64,000 bases of DNA, taken from positions 310,001 to 374,000 of the forward strand of contig NZ_JAGIPG010000004.1 in assembly GCF_017877055.1 (NCBI RefSeq), in the 5' to 3' direction. Every line of letters begins with the position of its first letter. Position 1 is the first letter of the stretch. Of this stretch, positions 34,305-42,204 are shown in pieces. A program made the translations under genes and the position numbers. The notes under the pieces are model-generated. The model made no database searches. It saw nothing but the letters and a program-made list of their open reading frames with translations, and was not told where the DNA came from. The DNA is from Neorhizobium galegae. GTDB lineage: Bacteria; Pseudomonadota; Alphaproteobacteria; Rhizobiales; Rhizobiaceae.

Positions 34305-34836
34305 AAGCTCCTTCCTTCTCAGGCTTCAACGTTAGCCGCAACAGCTCGATCACCGCGCTGACCGAAGGCCCCCGGATTGCCGGCGGCTCCGCACGTTCAC
34401 AAAACTCTCGCCAGACAGAAAAGGTCAGTTCAGCGCCATCTGTCGGCGTTTCTCCTGCTCCCTCTGCGAAGGTTTCAAGCAAACGATATCGCTCGTCCTT
34501 CCAGAACAGGGCCTCAACCCAATCATAGATTGGGATCACATGAAAATGAATTGGATAGCCGGGAGAGTGTCCATAGCGGCCGATATAGACCCGTTCGGCA
34601 TGCAATTTCTGCTTCAACGCCTTCTGAGCTGCCGCCAGCAATGGTCCGAGTTCGCCAAGTGCCCTTTCCGACAGCTCCGACAGATCATTCGTGTCCGTCT
34701 TCGAGCTGATCATCAGATAGCCGGGAAGGGCAGAGTTCATCCTGTGGCTCACCAGCCATCCACCGGTTTCGGTGATATGAAAACGCTCTGGGATATCCAA
34801 GGTCCGCCTTCTCCGTCGCTTTCGCGATAGTGCCAA
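34282..34836 (-). CDS. HIT domain protein
   Basis: A 184-residue protein of the histidine-triad superfamily (nucleoside phosphoramidase or Ap4A-type hydrolase). It has GYLMISSKTDTNDLSELS, the helix that follows, and YPIHFHVIPIYDW, where HFHVIP is the triad core although the third histidine is not obvious. The sequence after the triad extends the family by about 60 residues (ERAEPPAIRGPS). The basic start MALSRKRRRRRT may be excess; an internal start is possible. It is followed directly by the exonuclease. Confidence 0.72.
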   Translation of the reverse strand: MALSRKRRRRRTLDIPERFHITETGGWLVSHRMNSALPGYLMISSKTDTNDLSELSERALGELGPLLAAAQKALKQKLHAERVYIGRYGHSPGYPIHFHVIPIYDWVEALFWKDERYRLLETFAEGAGETPTDGAELTFSVWREFCERAEPPAIRGPSVSAVIELLRLTLKPEKEGAYENCDRI

Positions 34837-35371
34837 GTTTACTTCCGGTTTTGCGTTTGACTTCTTCGATGTCGCAGAAATCTGATTTTAGCAACACGTT
34901 AGCGAACTGTAGCTCGATGGCCAACGCTAAAGGCCCGTAGCTTTGGTCAGATGGTCCGGCCGCGGTCCGCCTCCGTTGCCGAAGCGAGTCCGGTACATAA
35001 CGAGCCGCTCGAGAGCTCTAAGGCGCACCCGATTTCGCTCATCGCATGCTTGCATTCCAAAATACTCGGCACCAATGCAGACGGCGAGCGGAAATAGGAG
35101 TTGATTTTTAACAAAGGTTTATCGGGCGGCCAGCAGCATCGAGCAGACATGAGGACCACCGTACATCTGTCCCGAAGAACCACTGGCCTGCTTAGATCCG
35201 ATCGGCTGGCACGTCTGCGTGCAGCCCGGAATTGACGTTGCTGGTCGTGCAACGCCGATCCGATGAATGATGCCTATGGCCGGCACAGCAAGTAAAAATA
35301 CCATATCACCGCAAGATCAAAATATAGCGATGAAAGGCACAAGTAAAAAAGATCTGACATTTAGGCTTATA
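34837..35371. other. Gene-free stretch before the DUF1612 scar
   Basis: I find no supported coding sequence in 34837-35371; the short frames there have no ribosome-binding sites or recognisable motifs. The end is AT-rich and merges into the 27-bp palindrome. It may be remnant DNA of an integrated element. Confidence 0.4.
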
Positions 35372-35398
35372 CCATCGATAAGGGGTATTTATCGATGG
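35372..35398. repeat. 27-bp palindromic repeat, copy 2 (CCATCGATAA-N7-TTATCGATGG)
   Basis: A perfect 10-bp inverted repeat with 7-base spacer, equal in length and position to copy 1 at 23706-23732 (one base differs in the first arm). It lies 86 bases upstream of the ATG of the second DUF1612-type fragment, and both share AATCATTTACCAT-x-ATTTCAATG just before the start. Probable operator or recombination site of that gene family. Confidence 0.62.
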
Positions 35399-35481
35399 CC
35401 AGCGGTGCGCTGGTGCAATCTATCCAGTGGCGAACCCGAACTCCGACATAGATTTCCTTTAGCAAATCATTTACCATAATT

Positions 35482-36210
35482 TCAATGGCTTACGATCTCG
35501 CGAAAATCAGCATGAGTGACTTGATGCGACCGGCTTTCGACGCCGCTACCGCACTCACGCGCCTCGACGAGCGCATCGCCCGCGCGCCGGTCGGGCAGGG
35601 CTTCCTCGAGCGGCAAAATTTTGCCGACGCCTGTGCCTCGCTTTGGATCGACGGCGAACTCGTGCATCTCGAGGATCTCGTCCTCCACGATGCCACCCGC
35701 GACATCCGCACGCCGACCCACGAACTCACCATCGCTTCCGATGAAGCCAACGATGTCGGAGAGCTGTTCCGGTGACGGCAGTCCTGTCGCAAGATTGAAC
35801 GCGAGACCACCAGTACGCTTAGCAACCTTCAGCCAGTCTATACGCTTCAGTATATTCCGAACCTGTTCGGTGGCCTTGGTGGCGAGCGAACGGTTCTCGA
35901 TCAAGTCGTGCACAATGCCCTCGATCAGTGCGATCTTGGCATCCTCGAATCCCTGAAACTGCCACCCGTTGTACCGGATCACCAACGTGTCTTTCCCCTG
36001 ATCGGGGAACCGGGCGGCGATCATTTCCAGGACTGAGGATTTGCCAGCGCCCCAGTAGCCGTGGACACCGATTGTGATCGGGCGATCATCACTGCGGGTG
36101 ATGAGATTTTTTATTACAGTCTTTGCGATCGCCTCATTGCGGAGTAGGTCGACTTTCGTTTCATGATCAGGAATGTATCCCAGATGTCTTTCATGCGCTG
36201 CTTCGCTCAT
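35482..36210 (-). pseudogene. KAP-family P-loop NTPase, 3' truncated
   Basis: The first 155 residues or so read like a KAP-type NTPase: HLGYIPDHETKVDLLRNEAI, the P-loop GVHGYWGAGKSSVLEM and IRYNGWQFQGFEDAK. At about position 160 (SDIVGFIGSDGEF) similarity stops, and the remaining 80 codons to 35482 are the antisense of the DUF1612-type remnant. KAP proteins normally continue for several hundred residues with Walker B, so this gene has lost most of its body. KAP NTPases occur in phage-defence systems such as Qat, so a broken defence gene is one reading. Confidence 0.65.
35485..35735 (+). pseudogene. N-terminal remnant of an RHE_PE00001/DUF1612-family gene (copy 2)
   Basis: The plus frame MAYDLAKISMSDLMRPAF then TRLDERIARAPVGQGFLERQ, FADACASLWIDGELVHLEDL and VLHDATRDIRTPTHELTIA is the well-conserved start of rhizobial RHE_PE00001 proteins. 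After THELTIA, near 35735, the sequence switches to the truncated KAP gene on the other strand, so only about 84 of several hundred residues remain. The native promoter region with the 27-bp palindrome is kept. Confidence 0.72.
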
Positions 36211-36410
36211 GCAACCTTAGTCCACCACTTGGTTAAGTGCCGATCGTATAGGTTGATGATGTCATCAGTTCTTGAGCGGAACAAGATCCTAAGCGGTTTT
36301 GGTCAAAGTTATGCTATTCTTTAATCGTTGCCAGAGTTTAAGCTGCTGAGGTTATTTAAGATAGCCGTCAAATTTCGGGACAGATATGCGGGTCGTAAGT
36401 TCACATCCTT

Positions 36411-36647
36411 TCAAGAGCGCGATGCCAACTCGCCAAGATCGGCAAGACCGCGATGTAGGGACATGGCAGTGTCCAATTCCTGCCTGGTGTCATGTCCCTC
36501 GCGATACAGGTTTATGATGATCGCAGCGGCAAGCTCAGCCTCTGCGCTGTTCTTGGTCACATGGTGAGTTTCCAGCCAGTCTTTGAATGATTGGTCGATA
36601 ACCGACAATTCGTTCGGACCGAATGACGTTTCTAAAAAAGCGCGCAT
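36411..36647 (-). CDS. Conserved small hypothetical protein
   Basis: A 78-residue protein starting MRAFLETSFGPNELSVIDQS at 36647. It is helical and acidic, with HHVTKNSAEAELAAAIIINL and GHDTRQELDTAMSLHRGLADL. Similar small proteins are common in Rhizobiaceae, near stress or regulatory genes. No function is known to me. The longer start at 36671 would add eight residues. It lies convergent/divergent to the kinase gene with about 200 bases between. Confidence 0.65.
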   Translation of the reverse strand: MRAFLETSFGPNELSVIDQSFKDWLETHHVTKNSAEAELAAAIIINLYREGHDTRQELDTAMSLHRGLADLGELASRS

Positions 36648-36850
36648 ACCCGTTCCCTTCTCGCGGCGCACATATGGGAAATCAGCCAGAAAGGGTCAAG
36701 TCTGCTGCTTTGGTGAGCTGAAATCGGTAGCGGTCTGTCGGATTAGAAGCTGATTTCATTGCGAAAAGACCTTGCTGCGACCATCTCACGCTATACATTG
36801 AGCACTGGGACGAACGTTTGCGACGTCGCAACGATTTAGAGTGGGCGCCG

Positions 36851-38662
36851 ATGCAGAACGAAACGGGGACAACTTTCTCAGGGCAGGACGAAATTTCTCG
36901 AATGCTTGAGCGGGGGCTCTGGGACCAGTCCATGCTTGGCCCGCCTTCGGTTTGGCCTCCGTGCCTGAGATCCACTGTCGACATTATGCTGCCTTCCATG
37001 GCGCAGATCGTTTTGTTCTGGGGGCCGGACTTCGTCGCCCTGTACAACGCACCCTATGCACCGTCGATCGGACAACGGCACCCGAAGGCTTTCGGTCGCC
37101 CGGCACGAGAAAACTGGAGCGAGCTATGGGACGACCTCGAACCGCTCCTGCGTCAAGTCCTGGACAAAGGCGAGACGGTCGCCGCCAAGGACCGCCCATT
37201 TTATATCGAGCGGCACGGCTACCCGGAAACTGTCTATTTTGACATTTCTTATTCCCCGGTCCGCGATGAAAACGGGACGGTTTGCGGCGTCTTCTGCATT
37301 GTCAACGAGACCACGGATCGCGTCCGCGGCGATCGGGCGCTCCAGGCAAGCGAAGAACGGCTGCGGGCGGTAATATCGCAGTCGGCGGCCGGGATTGGCC
37401 AAGGGAGCCTCAATGGTGACATCCTGCACGTCAACAAGCGATTTTGCGAGATTGTTGGCTACGACGAACAGGAGCTGCTCGGCAAGAACATCCGCGACAT
37501 CACCTATGCCGACGATATGCCCGAGCAAACCCGATTGTATCAGCGGCTTGCACAGACCGGCGAGAGCTTCGATCTCGAAAAGCGCTACGTCCGAAAAGAT
37601 GGCAGTCTCGTCTGGGTGAACAACACCGTCTCACCGCTTCGAGACGATAGCGGTAGGATTCGCCAGGTTGCGGTCGTCTCGATCGATATAAGCGAACGCA
37701 AAAAAGGGCAGGAGGTCGAGCGCCAGCTGGCGTCCATCATTGCATCTTCCAATGATGCCATCCTAGGCATCGATCTCGATATGACTATCACGTCCTGGAA
37801 CGCCTCGGCGGAGAGGCTCTACGGTTACAAGGCGGACGAGATCATCGGTCAGTCTGTACTGATCCTTGTGCCTGCTGATCGGATCGACGAGGAGCCGACG
37901 CTGTTGAACTGTGTCAGGGTCGGATCGACGGTGGAGCCCTACGAAACCAGACGCCGTCACAAAGATGGCCATCTCGTCGATGTTCTCCTCAGCGTGTCGC
38001 CAATCTACGACAGCGCCGGCAGGATTATCGGCGCATCCAAGATCGCTCACGATATTTCTGCGAAAAAGGAAGCGGATCGGCTTCAGGCAGTGCTAATTGG
38101 CGAGTTGCACCACCGGGTGAAGAATGTCTTTGCGACGGTCATGGCGATTGCCCGTCAGACCCTGGCAAAAGATGCTGAGGCCAGCGGTGCGGTTACCGCT
38201 TTCGAGGCGCGCCTTTCGGCCATGGCACATGCCCACGACCTTCTTGCAGAGGGGCATTGGCAGAGTGCCGATCTCAAGGCTGTGGTAGAGCAGGCTATCG
38301 CTCCATATCCTTCGGAGCGGTTTGATGTTTCTGGTGATCCCGTCTTGCTGCCGCAAAAGGTCGTTGCGTCACTCTCGCTTGCTCTCCATGAACTCGGCAC
38401 AAATGCTGCCAAATATGGTGCACTCTCCAATGCGACAGGCAGAATTGCCATCAGCTGGAGCTACGCTGAAGAAACCGGAGATCTTCGCCTCGTTTGGAGG
38501 GAGATGGACGGACCGGAGGTTCTCCCTCCGACCCGCAAGGGCTTCGGGTCCCGCCTCGTCGAACGCTTGTTGGCCGCGGAGCTGAACGGCAAATCGACAA
38601 TCGCCTATGATCCGTCCGGTGTGATTTGCGAGATCGAGGCGACGATAACGTCTTTGCCCTGA
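36851..38662 (+). CDS. HWE-family sensor histidine kinase with three PAS domains
   Basis: A 603-residue cytoplasmic kinase, start at 36851 (MQNETGTTFSG). An N-terminal PAS/GAF-like sensor (about 40-160, LFWGPDFVALYNAPYAP) is followed by two PAS domains (about 170-290 and 300-410) with PAC ends (VSIDISERKKGQ, KIAHDISAKKEA). The transmitter has the HWE H-box GELHHRVKNVFATVMAIARQ near residue 418, N-box LALHELGTNAAKYGAL and the WREMDGP G1 block after it. No membrane segment is present. It is followed by the LOV kinase and a response regulator, suggesting one signalling operon. Confidence 0.9.
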   Translation: MQNETGTTFSGQDEISRMLERGLWDQSMLGPPSVWPPCLRSTVDIMLPSMAQIVLFWGPDFVALYNAPYAPSIGQRHPKAFGRPARENWSELWDDLEPLLRQVLDKGETVAAKDRPFYIERHGYPETVYFDISYSPVRDENGTVCGVFCIVNETTDRVRGDRALQASEERLRAVISQSAAGIGQGSLNGDILHVNKRFCEIVGYDEQELLGKNIRDITYADDMPEQTRLYQRLAQTGESFDLEKRYVRKDGSLVWVNNTVSPLRDDSGRIRQVAVVSIDISERKKGQEVERQLASIIASSNDAILGIDLDMTITSWNASAERLYGYKADEIIGQSVLILVPADRIDEEPTLLNCVRVGSTVEPYETRRRHKDGHLVDVLLSVSPIYDSAGRIIGASKIAHDISAKKEADRLQAVLIGELHHRVKNVFATVMAIARQTLAKDAEASGAVTAFEARLSAMAHAHDLLAEGHWQSADLKAVVEQAIAPYPSERFDVSGDPVLLPQKVVASLSLALHELGTNAAKYGALSNATGRIAISWSYAEETGDLRLVWREMDGPEVLPPTRKGFGSRLVERLLAAELNGKSTIAYDPSGVICEIEATITSLP

Positions 38663-38724
38663 CAAAAACCGGAACCAATTCCCCAACCGCGGCATTTGTT
38701 GCGGACATTACGATTAGGACCGCC

Positions 38725-39852
38725 ATGCAAGAAAAGGATCAATATCGGACCGATGCCCGCAACGCTGGCGACCGTCTCGTCGCCGGACATGTAAGCGAGG
38801 ATCCATTTGCGGCCGCGTTCAAGGCGACCCGGATGCCAATGATCGTCACCGATCCGAACCAGTCCGACAATCCGATCATCTTCTGCAACGAAGCCTTCCG
38901 AAGGCTCACGGGCTACAGAGATGACGAGATAATCGGGCGCAATTGCCGTTTTCTGCAGGGTCCAGAGACTGACAAAGCAACGATCGCGAGGATTCGGGAG
39001 GGCATCGCGGCCGGCCACGATGTTGCTGTCGATATTCTTAATTACCGAAAAGACGGCACTACGTTTTGGAATGCGGTATTCATCAGCCCCGTCCGGGACG
39101 AGGCAGGGACAATCATCTATTTCTTTGCGTCCCAGCTCGATTTCACAACGGTCAAAAGCCGGGAAGCAGACCTGGCGGCTGCGCGCCATGAGGCGGAGGC
39201 GGAGGTGGCAAAAAACACCGCCACCCTTAAGGCGGCACTGGAGGCGCGCACGCTGCTGGTCCACGAGGTGGACCATCGGGTGAAAAATAACCTGCTGACT
39301 ATGGCTTCCATCGTAAAAATGCAGGCACGCATCACCACCGATTATCGGCAAAGGCAGACACTCATGTCGGTCCTCAACCGAATAGAGGCCCTCAGTACAG
39401 TTCAGCGAAAGCTGTTCACGCTTGACGACGTGTCGAAGTTCGATATCTCAGAGTTCACAAAGGAATTGGTGACAGATCTTGTCGATGCCACTGGCCGCAA
39501 CGACATCCGTCTGTCTTTGGATCTTTCGCCGCTGCTCGTGCCCGCTGTCAAAGCCACGCCTTTGTCGCTGATCGTCAATGAGTTGGTCGGCGATGCAGTT
39601 CGACGCGGCCTCATGGACGGCGGCGGCGACATCCATGTGGTGGTCAAACGCCTCAACGGTCACTTTCTGATCCGTGTCGAGGACACATCCGAACCAGTTG
39701 AGCCTGATATTGAAAGCACCGAGCTCGGACGCATGTTGATCGAGGCGTCTGCTTTGCAGCTCGGCGCCGAAATCGAACGGAAACAGGATGGCCGCAAGAC
39801 GGTTGTCGACGTGGTGCTACTTGTCGGCGACAAACAGGAGAATACGCATTGA
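38725..39852 (+). CDS. LOV-domain (blue light) histidine kinase, HisKA_2/HWE-like
   Basis: A 375-residue kinase starting MQEKDQYRTDARN. The LOV domain (about 35-150) contains GRNCRFLQGPETD, where C74 is the flavin-adduct cysteine, and AVDILNYRKDGTTFWNAVF. The transmitter carries the H-box EVDHRVKNNLLTM with H184 and VNELVGDAVRRGLMDG in place of the usual N-box HELATNA pattern; the canonical asparagine is shifted or replaced (NELVGDAV), so the ATP-binding part is somewhat diverged. It is followed by an overlapping response regulator. A blue-light or flavin-redox input to the general stress response is likely by analogy with known LOV-HWE kinases. Confidence 0.88.
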   Translation: MQEKDQYRTDARNAGDRLVAGHVSEDPFAAAFKATRMPMIVTDPNQSDNPIIFCNEAFRRLTGYRDDEIIGRNCRFLQGPETDKATIARIREGIAAGHDVAVDILNYRKDGTTFWNAVFISPVRDEAGTIIYFFASQLDFTTVKSREADLAAARHEAEAEVAKNTATLKAALEARTLLVHEVDHRVKNNLLTMASIVKMQARITTDYRQRQTLMSVLNRIEALSTVQRKLFTLDDVSKFDISEFTKELVTDLVDATGRNDIRLSLDLSPLLVPAVKATPLSLIVNELVGDAVRRGLMDGGGDIHVVVKRLNGHFLIRVEDTSEPVEPDIESTELGRMLIEASALQLGAEIERKQDGRKTVVDVVLLVGDKQENTH

Positions 39853-40271
39853 AAGTGATGATCGTCGAAGACGAAATGCTGCTCGCCATGGAGCTTGAAA
39901 GTGAGGTGGAGATGGCGGGCCATCAGGTCACAGGACTTGCCATGAGCAGCAGCCAGGCGCGTGAGCAGATCTGCACTTCGAAGCCGGATTTCGCATTCGT
40001 CGATATCCACCTCATGGATGGCCCGACCGGGATCGACGTGGGTCGCGAACTAGCAGCTGCGGGCATCCCCTATGTCTTCGTGAGCGGCAATATCAAGAAG
40101 ATCCCGGAAGGGTTTGCCGGCGCACTCGGTGCAATCGAAAAGCCCTACACGATGAACGGAATGAAAAATGCCCTGACTTACATTTCCGCAATCGTCGGAG
40201 GCGACGAGAGTGGGTCGCCGCCCGCAAGTCTGGTTCTGGCGGATGACGCGAATGCAGGGCGGTTTGGCTAA
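39849..40271 (+). CDS. Single-domain response regulator
   Basis: A 140-residue receiver domain protein without an output domain. It begins KVMIVEDEMLLAMEL from a TTG at 39849 that overlaps the kinase stop; the phospho-acceptor is D52 in FAFVDIHLMDGPTG, and EKPYTM holds the conserved lysine. The 4-base overlap ties it to the LOV kinase, so it is probably its partner, as in LovK-LovR or FixT-like pairs that modulate the general stress response. Confidence 0.85.
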   Translation: MKVMIVEDEMLLAMELESEVEMAGHQVTGLAMSSSQAREQICTSKPDFAFVDIHLMDGPTGIDVGRELAAAGIPYVFVSGNIKKIPEGFAGALGAIEKPYTMNGMKNALTYISAIVGGDESGSPPASLVLADDANAGRFG

Positions 40272-40320
40272 GACCCAAGGAGGAGCGTCGGCCAACACGG
40301 AGCGAAAATGGGAGGAATTG

Positions 40321-40530
40321 ATGAGTGACAACCAGAACATTTTGAAAGAGGTCAAACCGAGTCTGCACGCGTTGATCGATGAGCTCGTCGCTAAAGGTGC
40401 CGAGAGATCCGCGGTGATCTACATGATCGAGAAGGAATCTGCCCAGCTTCGTGATACGATGAAAGAGATCCCAGATCACCAGATCGCCGAGCCCTCAAAC
40501 GATTGGCCGTCGGCGATCAAAGCCCAGTAA
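40321..40530 (+). CDS. Small hypothetical protein in the kinase cluster
   Basis: A 69-residue protein MSDNQNILKEVKPSLHALID with GGAGGAAT-like sequence before the ATG. It is acidic and largely helical (VIYMIEKESAQLRDTMKEI) and has no motif I recognise; it does not show the NepR anti-sigma pattern well enough to claim it. It sits 50 bases downstream of the response regulator and may be cotranscribed. Confidence 0.6.
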   Translation: MSDNQNILKEVKPSLHALIDELVAKGAERSAVIYMIEKESAQLRDTMKEIPDHQIAEPSNDWPSAIKAQ

Positions 40531-40656
40531 GTCTTGTCTTGCTTGCCTTCAAGGTAATGATCGCATCGGGCATCATGGTGGGCGGTTGCGATTGCAGAGT
40601 TGCTAGCATCGGCATCCTCGGCTTGACGGTCTCGCTCAGCGTAGGACGTCATCGTG

Positions 40657-41025
40657 TTAGATCATTTCGCGTATCGCGTGAATCACGCGTGACGGATCAT
40701 AGGGCTTAGTGAAAAAGCGGCCGACGAACGGAAGGGTATCATCGCTCATGTGGCGATGACCCGATGACCCGATGATCTTGACTGGTGGCCATCGATCTCG
40801 AACCGCGGCCGCAAGTTTCAAGCCATCCATGCTGCCAGGCATATCGATATCGGTGAACATCAGACGAACCTCCGGATGTGCGTCGAGCAGGCTGATGGCG
40901 TCGTCAGCGTTCGATGCTTCCAGCACCTGAAAACCTTCGTCCTCTAGCAATAGCGCAATATCCATCCGAACGAGAGCCTCGTCCTCCACGACAAGGACCG
41001 TTATACCGTTGCCGCCCATCCCCAA
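40657..41025 (-). CDS. Single-domain response regulator
   Basis: A 122-residue receiver protein. It starts MGMGGNGITVLVVEDEALVR, with phospho-acceptor D59 in LMFTDIDMPGSMDG and the conserved lysine in FFTKPYDPSRV. There is no output domain. It is encoded on the opposite strand to the LOV operon, in the same direction as the downstream-facing kinase/KaiC pair, from which it is separated by about 130 bases. It could take phosphate from the HWE-like kinase at 41155-42204. Confidence 0.88.
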   Translation of the reverse strand: MGMGGNGITVLVVEDEALVRMDIALLLEDEGFQVLEASNADDAISLLDAHPEVRLMFTDIDMPGSMDGLKLAAAVRDRWPPVKIIGSSGHRHMSDDTLPFVGRFFTKPYDPSRVIHAIREMI

Positions 41026-41154
41026 CGCTCCATCATGATTTACAGGCAGATAAATTGGTCCAAGAGCATGATAACGTCTCTCGTACGAATATGATCCGCC
41101 AGGTTCGGGAATGTCTTCAGTAAGTGTTTAAACCTTCCGATAACGGATACCGTA

Positions 41155-42204
41155 TCAAACAGCTTCCGCCGACTGCCGCACAAGTCTTGCTAGCGGACCC
41201 GCGGCGTGGCATCGAAACCCATTGCGATCGAACGTGATCGTCGGCGCTGCCCCCAAGAGCGAGGCGAGAGCCGAGCGAACATATTTTGTGCCGTAGCCCT
41301 GCCGCGTCGGTTGAACGACTTTGGGGCCGCCCGATTCGATCCAGTTCATTGAAAACACGGGCGGATCTTCCTCCGAAACGGACCAGGCAATGTTGACGCT
41401 GCCGTCGCCTTGAGACAGTGCGCCGTACTTGATGGCATTCGTCGTCAGTTCGTGGAGGCAAAGGGCGATGGTTGTCGCAGTGATCCGTCCGACAAGGAGG
41501 TCCGGGCCGGCAATATTGATCCGAGTCAAGCTCTCACCGTTATAGGGTGCGACGGTTACCGCGATCACGGATAACAGTGAGATTTCGTCTCCGCCTGCTT
41601 CGAACACTGCGGTGTGGACGTCGGACAGAGCACGAAGCCGGCCTGTGAAATCTGCCGCAAGCTCATCAACCGTAGACGCGCCGCGTCGCGTCATTTGAAA
41701 GATCGAGGTGACGCTGGCAAGAATGTTCTTAATCCGATGATTGAGCTCCAGCCGCAGCTCGACCTCGCGCTCAATGGCATCGCGCACCTGTTTCTGGCGC
41801 AATCGGACGAGCAGATTGGTCTGGATGCTATTGGCCAACTCCAGTCGCGCGACTGGGCGTGTATAGAATTGGAGGCGGGCGCTGGGCCAGGCGTTTTGAA
41901 GCTGAGTGCGGATCTGTGCAACGGGAGCCGCGCGCTCAAGCAGGACCAGGATTGGCACTTCGGACCAATCAGGCTGGCCGGCGAGATGATCGCCAATGGT
42001 TGCGACGACGGGCGGGCTCAGCGCCTCATGGGTGATGAGGATGACGCCCGGCAAAAGCGCTAAATTTTCAGCTAGGTCCTCGCCAGCCTGGCCACGGCGG
42101 ACTGCGATGTTCTGCTCCAGCAAGGACGCCTCGATGTAGTCGGCGTCTTTGCGAAACGGGGCAAGTATGAGCACCCAATCAAGTTCACTCGGTGTTTCAT
42201 TCAT
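41155..42204 (-). CDS. HWE-like sensor histidine kinase paired with KaiC
   Basis: A 349-residue kinase. The N-terminal 130 residues resemble a degenerate receiver (LILAPFRKDADYIEASLL, VPILVLLERAAPVAQI) without a clear phospho-acceptor. The transmitter has the H-box LRLELNHRIKNILASVTSIF, an N-box LCLHELTTNAIKYGALSQG and MNWIESGGPKV, which corresponds to the WxE block of the HWE/HisKA_2 group. The start overlaps the KaiC stop by 4 bases (ATGA). KaiC followed by a kinase is a recurring pair in alphaproteobacteria, and the kinase may be regulated by KaiC. Confidence 0.87.
   Translation of the reverse strand: MNETPSELDWVLILAPFRKDADYIEASLLEQNIAVRRGQAGEDLAENLALLPGVILITHEALSPPVVATIGDHLAGQPDWSEVPILVLLERAAPVAQIRTQLQNAWPSARLQFYTRPVARLELANSIQTNLLVRLRQKQVRDAIEREVELRLELNHRIKNILASVTSIFQMTRRGASTVDELAADFTGRLRALSDVHTAVFEAGGDEISLLSVIAVTVAPYNGESLTRINIAGPDLLVGRITATTIALCLHELTTNAIKYGALSQGDGSVNIAWSVSEEDPPVFSMNWIESGGPKVVQPTRQGYGTKYVRSALASLLGAAPTITFDRNGFRCHAAGPLARLVRQSAEAV

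Noticed and set aside
40321..40530. NepR-type anti-sigma factor
   Set aside because: Size and position are suggestive, but the NepR core pattern is not visible and no EcfG or PhyR gene lies next to it.
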